Positions 36,196-44,896 of a DNA stretch of 64,000 nt are shown here, piece by piece. The stretch comes from CPC320 sp002684375 (GTDB lineage Bacteria > Pseudomonadota > Alphaproteobacteria > Rhodobacterales > Rhodobacteraceae): assembly GCA_965662545.1 (NCBI GenBank), contig CBFIHZ010000020.1:12306-76305 (forward strand), written 5' to 3'. How positions within the stretch are numbered: position 1 is the first letter of the stretch; every line of letters starts with the position of its first letter. Made by a program: the position numbers and the translations under genes. The notes below the pieces were generated by a model. It was not told where the DNA came from and did no database searches. It worked only from the letters and a program-made list of their open reading frames with translations.

Positions 36196-38682
36196 ATGCG
36201 TCTGGTTTTCCGAGGCTTGTTTGGTGTGACAACCGCGTTGCTGGTGCTCGCAGTGCTTGGCACGGCCATAGTTTATTATCTGGCAGCCAAATCGCTGCCA
36301 ACGTATGACAAGTCTCTCTCTGTGGCCAATTTATCGGCGCCATTGGACATCATCCGTGACAATGTCAATATTCCAAATATCGCTGGATCCAATGATCCTG
36401 ATGTATTTTTTGGCCTCGGCTATGCGCACGCGCAGGACAGGCTTTGGCAAATGACCATGCTGCGCCGCAAAGCCCAAGGAAGGTTGTCGGAAGTTTACGG
36501 AACACAAACCGTGCAGGCAGATATATTTATGCGGCGGCTCGACCTCCAAGCGCTGTCGGTTCAGTCGCTTTCCGCGCTACCACCCAACGCGCTCGCCGCG
36601 CTTGAGGGCTATGCCGCCGGGGTCAACGCCCGTCTGGCTGAAATTGATAAAGGCGCGTTGGGCCGTGGTGCACCCGAGTTGTTTTTGTTCAATGCCCCGA
36701 TAAGTTTTTGGCAGCCTGCAGATTCGATTGCGATTCTCAAGATGTTGGCGACACAGTTTTCAGGCCATATGGATGCCGAAATAATACGTGCAAAAGTCAC
36801 GCTTGCACTCGAAGATCCCGCACGATTATCCGATATTTTCCCTGCAAGCCCGGGGCAACCAGTCACTAATTTGCCTGATTATGCCTCGCTGTTTGACCCG
36901 CCAATACAATTTGATCTGAGAACAGAAACCAGCCTTGCGGATATAAACGCTGTGATCGCGCCACGCACCATGGCCGGGGCATCGAATGTATGGGCTGCCG
37001 ATGCAAGCCGCGCCGCTTCGGATGGGGCGCTTCTGGCCAACGACCCACATTTGATGTTTACCGCCCCAACATTGTGGTATCTTGCGGGTCTTAAATTGGA
37101 CAGCGGAGCCATTGTCGGAGGCACTATACCCGGACTGCCTGCAATGTTTGTCGGGCGCAGCGCGTCGCTGGGCTGGGGGGTGACCGCATCCTATCTGGAC
37201 GATCTGGATCTATATATCGAAAAACTCAATCCTGACGATCCGGACCAATATCTTACTCCAAACGGATTTCGCACATTTCAAACGCGCGAATCAGTGATTC
37301 AGATAAAAAATGCAGACCCAATCACAATCACTCTGCGGTGGACGGAAAACGGCCCGGTCATCCCCTCACAGTACAAACCTTTGAAAAGTATTACGCCCGA
37401 GGGACATGTCGTCTCACTGCGCATGACAGCTTTAAGCCCAAACGACACAACCCTTGGCGCTGCCTTGGCGATGATGCGGGCCCAAAACAACGCTGAGGCG
37501 ATACAAAGCGCCAAAGATTACATCGCTCCGTCCTGGAATTTAACTCTGACTGACGCCCGCGGTATCGCATTGAAAACAATTGGTGCCATGCCCCGACGCG
37601 AACCGGGCCATCAAAGCCAAGGCAGGATGCCCTCACCCGGCTGGATTGCCGAAAACCGTTGGACTGGGCGCCTACCCTATCGCGATAACCCCGAATTCAT
37701 CAACCCCGCGAGCGGTTTATTGGGCAATACCAACAACAAACTGATCGACCGACCATTTCCCCGCCATATGTCGTTTGATTGGGGCGACAGCCAACGTATC
37801 AAACGCTGGCAAAAGCTGATGACCACACGCAAGGTCCACAGTCGGGACAGTTTCATTGAGGCCCAACTTGACACAGTCAGTTTTACCGCACGCTCTCTGC
37901 TGCCATTAATCGGTGCCGAATTATGGTTCAGCAGCGAGACCGCAACCGGAAGCACAGCCGAAAAGCGGCGCAAAAAAGCGCTGGATATGTTGGCCCGCTG
38001 GAATGGCGAGATGAACGAACATCTGCCGGAGCCGCTGTTATATTCGGCCTGGGTAAAAGCGCTGCAAACCCGCCTTATTCAAGACGAGTTGGGCCCGTTG
38101 GAAACAAGCTTCCGACACGTGGAACCGCTGTTTATTGAACGTGTATTTCGTAATTTGGACGGTGCAGAAATCTGGTGTGACGTCAAACAGAGCAGCCGAA
38201 TCGAAACCTGTGCTGAGATGTCCCAACTGGCGCTGGACGACGCGCTTGTCTGGATTGCCAAAACCTGGGGACGGTCTCTGGAAGGATTGCGCTGGGGTGA
38301 TGCACATCAGGCCACGCATGACCATCCCGCCTTGGGCAACAATCTCTTGCTTAAGTATTTTGTGAATATCCGCCAATCCACAAGCGGCGGCGACAATACG
38401 CTGATGCGCGGCCGTGTACGCGGCAGCGGGCCAAAACCGTTTGAAAACGTCCATGGCGCAGGCTATCGCGGGGTCTATGATTTCGCCGACCCTAACAGTT
38501 CGGTGTTCATAACCTCCACAGGTCAATCCGGCCATTTCCTGTCGCCGCATTATGACGATCTGGGACAATTATGGCGACGCGGCGAATATGTACCGATGAC
38601 GCTGGATCTGGATCTGGTCCGCGCCGCGTCAGTTGGGATAACCCGACTGCTGCCAAGTCAGCCAAAACCCACCCCGAACTAG
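36196..38682 (+). CDS. Penicillin acylase family protein (Ntn-hydrolase)
   Basis: A large periplasmic amidohydrolase of 828 residues. The N-terminus holds a signal anchor (LFGVTTALLVLAVLGTAIVYYLA), then the alpha subunit with FGLGYAHAQDRLWQMTMLRRKAQGRLSE, a spacer and the autocatalytic cleavage site GASNVWA, where Ser263 would become the N-terminal nucleophile of the beta subunit. LLANDPHL follows as usual. Relatives hydrolyse beta-lactam side chains or acyl-homoserine lactones, so quorum quenching is possible, but the substrate is not deducible. Confidence 0.88.
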   Translation: MRLVFRGLFGVTTALLVLAVLGTAIVYYLAAKSLPTYDKSLSVANLSAPLDIIRDNVNIPNIAGSNDPDVFFGLGYAHAQDRLWQMTMLRRKAQGRLSEVYGTQTVQADIFMRRLDLQALSVQSLSALPPNALAALEGYAAGVNARLAEIDKGALGRGAPELFLFNAPISFWQPADSIAILKMLATQFSGHMDAEIIRAKVTLALEDPARLSDIFPASPGQPVTNLPDYASLFDPPIQFDLRTETSLADINAVIAPRTMAGASNVWAADASRAASDGALLANDPHLMFTAPTLWYLAGLKLDSGAIVGGTIPGLPAMFVGRSASLGWGVTASYLDDLDLYIEKLNPDDPDQYLTPNGFRTFQTRESVIQIKNADPITITLRWTENGPVIPSQYKPLKSITPEGHVVSLRMTALSPNDTTLGAALAMMRAQNNAEAIQSAKDYIAPSWNLTLTDARGIALKTIGAMPRREPGHQSQGRMPSPGWIAENRWTGRLPYRDNPEFINPASGLLGNTNNKLIDRPFPRHMSFDWGDSQRIKRWQKLMTTRKVHSRDSFIEAQLDTVSFTARSLLPLIGAELWFSSETATGSTAEKRRKKALDMLARWNGEMNEHLPEPLLYSAWVKALQTRLIQDELGPLETSFRHVEPLFIERVFRNLDGAEIWCDVKQSSRIETCAEMSQLALDDALVWIAKTWGRSLEGLRWGDAHQATHDHPALGNNLLLKYFVNIRQSTSGGDNTLMRGRVRGSGPKPFENVHGAGYRGVYDFADPNSSVFITSTGQSGHFLSPHYDDLGQLWRRGEYVPMTLDLDLVRAASVGITRLLPSQPKPTPN

Positions 38683-38850
38683 GACGCAAAACTCACAGAT
38701 GCACATCCCTGATCGCGCGACATCTTTTCCGAGATTTTGCAAACACACATAACCAGTTGGGCCGCCGCTGAAAACAAACCGCCAGGACAGAACCCGAACC
38801 GACCTAAGGCCCTCTGAGACGCCCAATCAAAAAGGCCTTGTTCCGAGCCA

Positions 38851-40122
38851 TTACAGATCGTTGAACTGCTTTTCTTGTTTGGCGGTCCAAGTGACTGTCA
38901 TTTCAAACCCGGTATCGCTTTGGCTTTCGCTGTCGACCAAATCCTGTGCAAACAGCCAGGCGCGTTGCTTGCCTTGGGCAAACGTTAACGATAGCCGGCT
39001 TGTGTGAGAGGTCTCGCGCAAGGTCTTATCCAGAACCGCAAGCAAATCCTCCAGCCCCTCGCCAGTTAGCGCAGAGAGCGTTAAAACCCCATCATCACGA
39101 TCAGCGCGGGTCCGCGTCGCCTCGGCGCTGTCGGGCGGCATTTGATCGATTTTGTTCCAAATCTCAAGCTGCACGGTTTCTTTACGAACCCCCAAACCTT
39201 CGAGGATTACCCGCACATCATGCGCCTGATCTTCCGTAACCTCATGCGATATATCACGCACATGCAAGATTACATCTGCGGCAAGCACCTCTTCCAATGT
39301 GGCGCGAAAAGCCGCCACAAGTTCCGTAGGCAGATCCGAAATAAACCCGACAGTATCCGACAAAATAATGTCGAGACCATTGTCCAGATTGACCGCGCGC
39401 ATGGTGGGGTCAAGCGTGGCAAACAACATATCTTTGGCCATCACATCAGCGCCCGTCAGCCGGTTGAACAAAGTGGATTTTCCAGCATTGGTATAACCAA
39501 CCAGCGCCACGATTGGATAGGGCACTTTTGCCCGAGAGGCCCGGTGCAAGGCGCGGGTTTTGACGACTTTGTCCAACTGGCGCCGCAAACGTACCAATTG
39601 ATCATCAATCGCCCGCCGGTCAGCTTCGATTTGGGTTTCCCCCGGCCCTCCCACAAAGCCCAATCCCCCGCGCTGACGCTCAAGGTGGGTCCAGGCCCGT
39701 ACCAAACGGGTCCGTTGATAGCTAAGCGCGGCCATCTCAACCTGCAAAACCCCCTCGCGGGTGGCCGCGCGGTCTGAGAATATCTCAAGGATCAGACCTG
39801 TCCGGTCGAGCAGCTTTACGTTCCATTCCTTTTCAAGGTTGCGCTGTTGCACCGGCGTGACATTTGCATTGATCAAGACCAACTCAACGTCATTTTCGGA
39901 AAACCGCGCTTTCAGTTCTTGGATCTTGCCAGAGCCAAACATCGTCCCTGCCCGGGTTTTGGGCAGTGGTACAATTTCACCACCACAGACCTCAATGTTG
40001 GCCAACGCCCCGGCGAGCGAAATTGCTTCGGCCAAGGCCGGCTCCGGGTTTCTGCGACCGCGGTCAGATTTAAGGTCTGGGTGCAAGACCCAGGCCCGGG
40101 TAAAAACCGGGTCGTGCTCCAT
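38851..40122 (-). CDS. hflX: Ribosome-associated GTPase HflX
   Basis: GTPase of 423 residues that splits stalled ribosomes. The N-terminal HflX domain (about 15-190) includes GTMFGSGKIQELK and RTGLILEIFSDRAATREG; the G domain begins at VALVGYTNAGKSTLFNRLTGAD, with DTVGFISDLP as G3 and WNKIDQ as G4. The ATG overlaps the hfq stop (TGATG), the classic hfq-hflX pair; a TTG one codon upstream is a weaker alternative. Confidence 0.95.
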   Translation of the reverse strand: MEHDPVFTRAWVLHPDLKSDRGRRNPEPALAEAISLAGALANIEVCGGEIVPLPKTRAGTMFGSGKIQELKARFSENDVELVLINANVTPVQQRNLEKEWNVKLLDRTGLILEIFSDRAATREGVLQVEMAALSYQRTRLVRAWTHLERQRGGLGFVGGPGETQIEADRRAIDDQLVRLRRQLDKVVKTRALHRASRAKVPYPIVALVGYTNAGKSTLFNRLTGADVMAKDMLFATLDPTMRAVNLDNGLDIILSDTVGFISDLPTELVAAFRATLEEVLAADVILHVRDISHEVTEDQAHDVRVILEGLGVRKETVQLEIWNKIDQMPPDSAEATRTRADRDDGVLTLSALTGEGLEDLLAVLDKTLRETSHTSRLSLTFAQGKQRAWLFAQDLVDSESQSDTGFEMTVTWTAKQEKQFNDL

Positions 40123-40361
40123 CAATTGGCGTCTTCACCTTCATATAAACTGATCGGTTGCGAGGGCATGATGGTAGAGATAGCATGTTTATAGACCAGT
40201 TGAGATTGACCATCACGGCGCAGCAGCACGCAAAAATTATCAAACCAGGTAATCACACCTTGCAACTTTACGCCGTTAATCAAGAAGACTGTGACGGGGA
40301 CTTTGGTCTTGCGAACGTGGTTTAAAAACGCGTCCTGCAGGTTTTGTCGATCTGTCGCCAT
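40122..40361 (-). CDS. hfq: RNA chaperone Hfq
   Basis: Hexameric Sm-like RNA chaperone, 79 residues, a short alphaproteobacterial form without an extended C-terminal tail. LQDAFLNHVRKTKVPVTVFLINGVKLQGVI (Sm1) includes the proximal-face residues, and YKHAISTI is the Sm2 motif (usual YKHAIST). It mediates sRNA-mRNA pairing, consistent with a candidate small RNA elsewhere in this window. Confidence 0.97.
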   Translation of the reverse strand: MATDRQNLQDAFLNHVRKTKVPVTVFLINGVKLQGVITWFDNFCVLLRRDGQSQLVYKHAISTIMPSQPISLYEGEDAN

Positions 40362-40490
40362 GGGTTTTGCCTTTATTATTATTTTCAGGCGCCGAAATTG
40401 ACACCCTCACCACACAGGCATTATGTGACCTGTGCGAAGGAGTTTCCAGCCAAAAAATTAAATCACATACAACTTCGTACAAAATACCAG

Positions 40491-42008
40491 TTATTCTTGA
40501 TCCATGGCTTCAAAAACCAACGCAATTATCGCCAGTGTTTCAAGACGTCCAAACACCATCGCGACACAAAGAATCGACTTTGCCTCAGTTGCCAACTCTG
40601 ACAAGTTAATCGGCGTTGTCGCGGCAAATGTGACCAAAGGACCAGTCGTCGACAATGCGGCTACGGCAAGGATAAGCGCGTTTTCAAAATCGATCCCCAT
40701 TGCCGCAAGCAGGATGGCTACCAGCGCCAGGGACAGACCGAACAGCATGAAAAATACCCAGGCGATGAAAGCGCCTTTTCGCCGCAAACGTTGATTGCGC
40801 TCGGCCAATCCTCCCATCGAAGACGGATGGACCAGTTGATCAATTTCCCGCAGACCATTGAGATAGAGCGCATAGACCCGCAATAGTTTGACACCACCTG
40901 CGGTCGTGGCAACGCCACCACCCATCAGCGCCAGCCCCATCAGCACCATGCCCGGCGAACCGAGGCCAGACCAGGCGCGGGTTGCAGCCCAATCGGCGCT
41001 TTCGAACCCTGTGGTGGATAAAAAGGACAAAACTGTAAAGACCGCACCCCAAAATATCCGCATAATATCCCCGAAAGAATAAACGCTGTTCAGGGTCTCA
41101 TCGGTACCAAAATGGCGGAACATCAATAGAACCGGCACGCCAAGTACGAACAGAAGTCCCAAACGGAATTCCGGATCGCGATAGAACCTTCCCTTAGAGG
41201 TGGTTAAAGTATCATTTGAAAACGTCAGTCGGCACAGCGCAAACAGCAAGAAACACGAGATCAGCATCTCTGCCAACCGGCCTGTTTCATTGTCAGCCAG
41301 ACCCCCAATCGGCGAAATGCCACTGGTGGCCATCACTGACATGGCGTGGCAAAGCGCCACCATAGGGGCACTGCCCATTACTGTTAGGCCAACCCATAAT
41401 ACGGCAGTCAGCCCAACATAAAGTGGCAGCAAGCGCAGCGTTGTTCGCATTAGTCTTTTTGAAGGATCAGCAATTTGCATTTGTGATAATTGCGTATCGC
41501 GCTGCCCTGGCTCAGCGGAGGCTGTCACTTCAAACCCACCCAGATTAAGCGGTGCCAGAACGGCGGCTGCCGCGATCCACACAATCAGACCACCAAACCA
41601 ACCCACCTGTGCACGCCATAGATGAACCGCCCCACCCAACCGGCTGTAATCATCATATAGGGTTGCGCCTGTGGTGGTGATGGAACTGACCATTTCAAAA
41701 TAGGCATTGATAAAACTGGTGGTTTCAACGGCCTCATAGAAGGGCACGGCTAGGATTAGGGGCAAAACCGTAAATGCCCCGAACAGTGAGGCCAATTGTT
41801 GCAGACTGCTCTGGCGGATTGTACGGTTGGAAATCGCCACCATGATCATCAGTGCCAATATAAGGGTTAACGTTCCTGAATAGAAAAAACTGCGCGCAAT
41901 ATGGTGATCACGTTGGTTTAAGGCATAAGACGCTGGCACGTACATCAACACGGCTGACACAAGCGTGAGCAATAAAAAAAGCGGCAGTTTGAACAAGCGC
42001 ATCAACAT
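40491..42008 (-). CDS. trkH: Potassium uptake protein TrkH
   Basis: Membrane channel subunit of the Trk K+ system, 505 residues, about ten helices with four selectivity-filter-like repeats. Segments such as SSITTTGATLYDDYSRL, MATSGISPIGG, SFLSTTGFESADW and VAALSTTGPLVTFAA show the conserved TTG/TSG filter glycine in each repeat. The downstream regulatory gene trkA lies three bases upstream in transcription order and is co-transcribed. Confidence 0.94.
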   Translation of the reverse strand: MLMRLFKLPLFLLLTLVSAVLMYVPASYALNQRDHHIARSFFYSGTLTLILALMIMVAISNRTIRQSSLQQLASLFGAFTVLPLILAVPFYEAVETTSFINAYFEMVSSITTTGATLYDDYSRLGGAVHLWRAQVGWFGGLIVWIAAAAVLAPLNLGGFEVTASAEPGQRDTQLSQMQIADPSKRLMRTTLRLLPLYVGLTAVLWVGLTVMGSAPMVALCHAMSVMATSGISPIGGLADNETGRLAEMLISCFLLFALCRLTFSNDTLTTSKGRFYRDPEFRLGLLFVLGVPVLLMFRHFGTDETLNSVYSFGDIMRIFWGAVFTVLSFLSTTGFESADWAATRAWSGLGSPGMVLMGLALMGGGVATTAGGVKLLRVYALYLNGLREIDQLVHPSSMGGLAERNQRLRRKGAFIAWVFFMLFGLSLALVAILLAAMGIDFENALILAVAALSTTGPLVTFAATTPINLSELATEAKSILCVAMVFGRLETLAIIALVFEAMDQE

Positions 42009-42011
42009 TCG

Positions 42012-43388
42012 TTAGAAAAATTCGATGGAAACTTGCAGCAAAAGCTCGACCGCAGGAACGTCTTTGGAAAGTGAGAAAATCGCGACAATATCGCCCTCAT
42101 TTATCCGCAGACCTCCGGTGGGTTTATGCACCTCACCCTCTTTTAAAACCGCACCAATCAAAACTCCTTCGGGAATATCTATATCGCGGATTTTCTGCCC
42201 CGCAATTGGTGAGGTGGACATCACCTCAGCCTCGATGATCTCGGCCTCTGAATCACCCACAGAATAAACCCTACGGACCTGACCATGTCTTATATGGCGC
42301 AGGATAGAACTCACAGTCGTTGTGCGTGGATTGATATAGGCATCAATTCCCAAAGGCTCCATCAAAGGCACCAGAGAGGGATCGTTGATCAGCGCAATCG
42401 CCAGTGGGCAACCCTCAGCCTTGGCCCGCACAGCCGCCAGCAGGTTGGTTTTATCATCATCAGTCACGGCCAGAACAGCATCGGCCCGGCTGATATTGGC
42501 CTCAGTCAAAAGCGCGATATCCAAACCATCACCATTCAGAACGATTGTCCGCTCAAGCGCCTCCGCTGCCACCTCGGCCCGGACACGGGACTTTTCAATC
42601 ACCTTAGCGCGAATTCTGTCCTTACCAGCCTCAAGACGCTGGGCCACCAACAAACCGACATTACCAGACCCGATCACCACAACGCGCTGAGTTTTTTGTT
42701 GGGTTTTCCCAAAAGTTTCCATGGTGCGTGGGACATCGTCAATATGCACGAACACATAGCAATCATCCCCAACAAACAATTGGTCGCCGGCATCGGGCGC
42801 AAACAGCGTCCCATCGCGGCGTATGCCCACAACGATCGCCCGAAGCGTCGAAAACAAATCCGAGAGTTGCCGAAGTTGTGTGTTAACAACCGGACAGTCC
42901 TCTTCGATATGTAGGCCTAAAAGTTGCGCCTTGCTGTCCAGAAACGTCTCAGTGTCAAACACCGACCGCGCCAGCAGCCGTTTCAGCGCAGCCTCGGCGA
43001 CCTCGCGCTCGGGACTGATGACCACATCAATTGGCATGTGATCGCGGCGGTACAGATCAGAGTAAATCGAATCGAGATAGTTCTGTGACCGCAATCGCGC
43101 AATTTTGCGTTGGATCGCAAACACCGAATGCGCGACCTGACAGGTCACCATGTTGACTTCATCCGAATAGGTTGCCGCGATAATCATATCCGCATCTCGC
43201 GCGCCGGCGCGATCAAGAACATCGGGATGAGAGGCGAAACCGGCAACGCCCTGCACGTCCAGCGTATCGGTTGCCCGACGGACGAGGTCTGGATTATTAT
43301 CCACCACTGTCACATCATTTTTTTCGCCAGACAGTTGCCGGGCAATTTGCCACCCGACCTGCCCCGCGCCGCACACAATGACCTTCAT
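42012..43388 (-). CDS. trkA: Trk potassium transport regulator TrkA
   Basis: Cytoplasmic NAD(H)-binding gating subunit of TrkH, 458 residues. Two tandem RCK halves each start with a Rossmann loop: MKVIVCGAGQVGWQIARQL and VVVIGSGNVGLLVAQRLE, each followed by a TrkA_C domain. Transcribed with trkH, directly downstream of the ntrYX genes as in many Rhodobacteraceae. Confidence 0.94.
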   Translation of the reverse strand: MKVIVCGAGQVGWQIARQLSGEKNDVTVVDNNPDLVRRATDTLDVQGVAGFASHPDVLDRAGARDADMIIAATYSDEVNMVTCQVAHSVFAIQRKIARLRSQNYLDSIYSDLYRRDHMPIDVVISPEREVAEAALKRLLARSVFDTETFLDSKAQLLGLHIEEDCPVVNTQLRQLSDLFSTLRAIVVGIRRDGTLFAPDAGDQLFVGDDCYVFVHIDDVPRTMETFGKTQQKTQRVVVIGSGNVGLLVAQRLEAGKDRIRAKVIEKSRVRAEVAAEALERTIVLNGDGLDIALLTEANISRADAVLAVTDDDKTNLLAAVRAKAEGCPLAIALINDPSLVPLMEPLGIDAYINPRTTTVSSILRHIRHGQVRRVYSVGDSEAEIIEAEVMSTSPIAGQKIRDIDIPEGVLIGAVLKEGEVHKPTGGLRINEGDIVAIFSLSKDVPAVELLLQVSIEFF

Positions 43389-43473
43389 TTCTCACCTCCG
43401 GACTATTGGCGCAAAGACTGTATTGGCTCTGACATCCTCAAGAGGACCGTCACCAATGCACCAAACAATGCGC

Positions 43474-44889
43474 CTAAATTGGTATTTCATCCTGTTGGTC
43501 ACTTAACAGAGCCACGCGGGTTCCCGATTTCGACGTCGTCACCACACCGAGCGATTTCAGTTTTCGGTGCAGAGCGCTGCGTTCCATGCCTACAAAATGG
43601 GCCGTGCGGCTGATATTCCCACCAAATCGGTTGATCTGTGTCAGTAAATACTCGCGTTCAAACGCCTCTCTTGCCTCGCGCAGCGGTAAGGTGACAAGAT
43701 TGCCAGACAGGCCGACCTTGCCCTCGCCGCCATTGGTGATTCCGGTCTCCGGCAATTCGTCTGCAGTGATCGGACCAGAGGATTGACCCATCAGCAACAC
43801 CCGTTCAATCAAGTTTTTCAGTTGACGGATATTGCCCGCCCAAACCATCGTCTGCAGCGCACCAACAGCTTCATCGCTCAGCGGACGCAGCGCCAGACCT
43901 TGCAGCTCGTGGTATTGCTCGATGAAATAGGCAGACAACAACGGGATATCTTCGCGACGTTCTTCCAGCGATGGGACCGAAATCCCGACAACATTCAACC
44001 GGTGAAACAACTCACGTCGGAAATTGCCGGCCTCTATTTCTGCCTCAAGGTCAAGATTGGTCGATGACACCACCCTGAGGTCAACTTCAACCCGAACTGT
44101 GCCACCCACGCGTTCAAATTTTTGCTCAACCAGAACCTTAAGAATTTTAGACTGCGTGGCAAATGGCAGATCTGCAACCTCATCAAAGAAAATGACACCG
44201 CCATTGGCCTGTTCTAAAAGCCCTTGCTGGATGGTGCCGTCTGGCAGTTCGCGACCAAACAGCATTGGCTCCATGACCTCAGGCTCGATCGTCGCGCAGC
44301 TCACCGTTACAAAGGCCGCTCCAGACCGGTTCGAGGTTTTGTGCAAATAGCGCGCAGCCACCTGTTTGCCCGCGCCAGAAGGCCCGGTCAGAAGCACCCG
44401 GCTGTTAGATTTTGCCACCTTGTCCAACTGTGAGACCAGAGCGCGCACCGCCGCCGTCTCACCGATTATTTCTGCGGAGCACATGTCACGCTGTTTCAAA
44501 GACAAGTTTTCACGCCGCAATTTCGCTGTTTCCATAGCGCGCTTAACAACCACCAGCAACTGGTCGATATTGAAAGGCTTTTCTATAAAATCATACGCGC
44601 CTTGTTTGATGGCTGCCACTGCAATTTCGATATTTCCATGGCCCGAAATGATCACCACAGGTACATGCGGATGATCGCGCTGGGCAATTTTTAGAATATC
44701 AATCCCGTCCATACTGCTGTCTTTCAGCCAGATGTCCAAAATTAACAGCGACGGTGAGCTGGCCGCCAATGCGCTCATGCATTCGTCAGATGTGCCTGCG
44801 AGCCGGGTCTCAAGCCCTTCGTCCTGCAAAATTTCCGAGATTAGCTCCCGAATATCACGCTCGTCGTCCACGATTAAAATGTCGTTCAT
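43474..44889 (-). CDS. ntrX: Nitrogen response regulator NtrX
   Basis: Response regulator, 471 residues: receiver domain (1-115, phospho-Asp in LLILDIWLKDS), AAA+ domain with Walker A GPSGAGKQVA and Walker B GGVIFFDEVADLP, and a C-terminal Fis-type helix-turn-helix (ISRTAHFVGMERSALHRKLKSLG). The GAFTGA loop needed to contact sigma54 is absent (the segment reads FGRELPDGTIQQG), as in other alphaproteobacterial NtrX. The ATG at 44889 is the family start MNDILIVDDERDIREL; 18 extra bases upstream are optional. It is the partner of NtrY. Confidence 0.92.
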   Translation of the reverse strand: MNDILIVDDERDIRELISEILQDEGLETRLAGTSDECMSALAASSPSLLILDIWLKDSSMDGIDILKIAQRDHPHVPVVIISGHGNIEIAVAAIKQGAYDFIEKPFNIDQLLVVVKRAMETAKLRRENLSLKQRDMCSAEIIGETAAVRALVSQLDKVAKSNSRVLLTGPSGAGKQVAARYLHKTSNRSGAAFVTVSCATIEPEVMEPMLFGRELPDGTIQQGLLEQANGGVIFFDEVADLPFATQSKILKVLVEQKFERVGGTVRVEVDLRVVSSTNLDLEAEIEAGNFRRELFHRLNVVGISVPSLEERREDIPLLSAYFIEQYHELQGLALRPLSDEAVGALQTMVWAGNIRQLKNLIERVLLMGQSSGPITADELPETGITNGGEGKVGLSGNLVTLPLREAREAFEREYLLTQINRFGGNISRTAHFVGMERSALHRKLKSLGVVTTSKSGTRVALLSDQQDEIPI

Positions 44890-44896
44890 AGTACCG

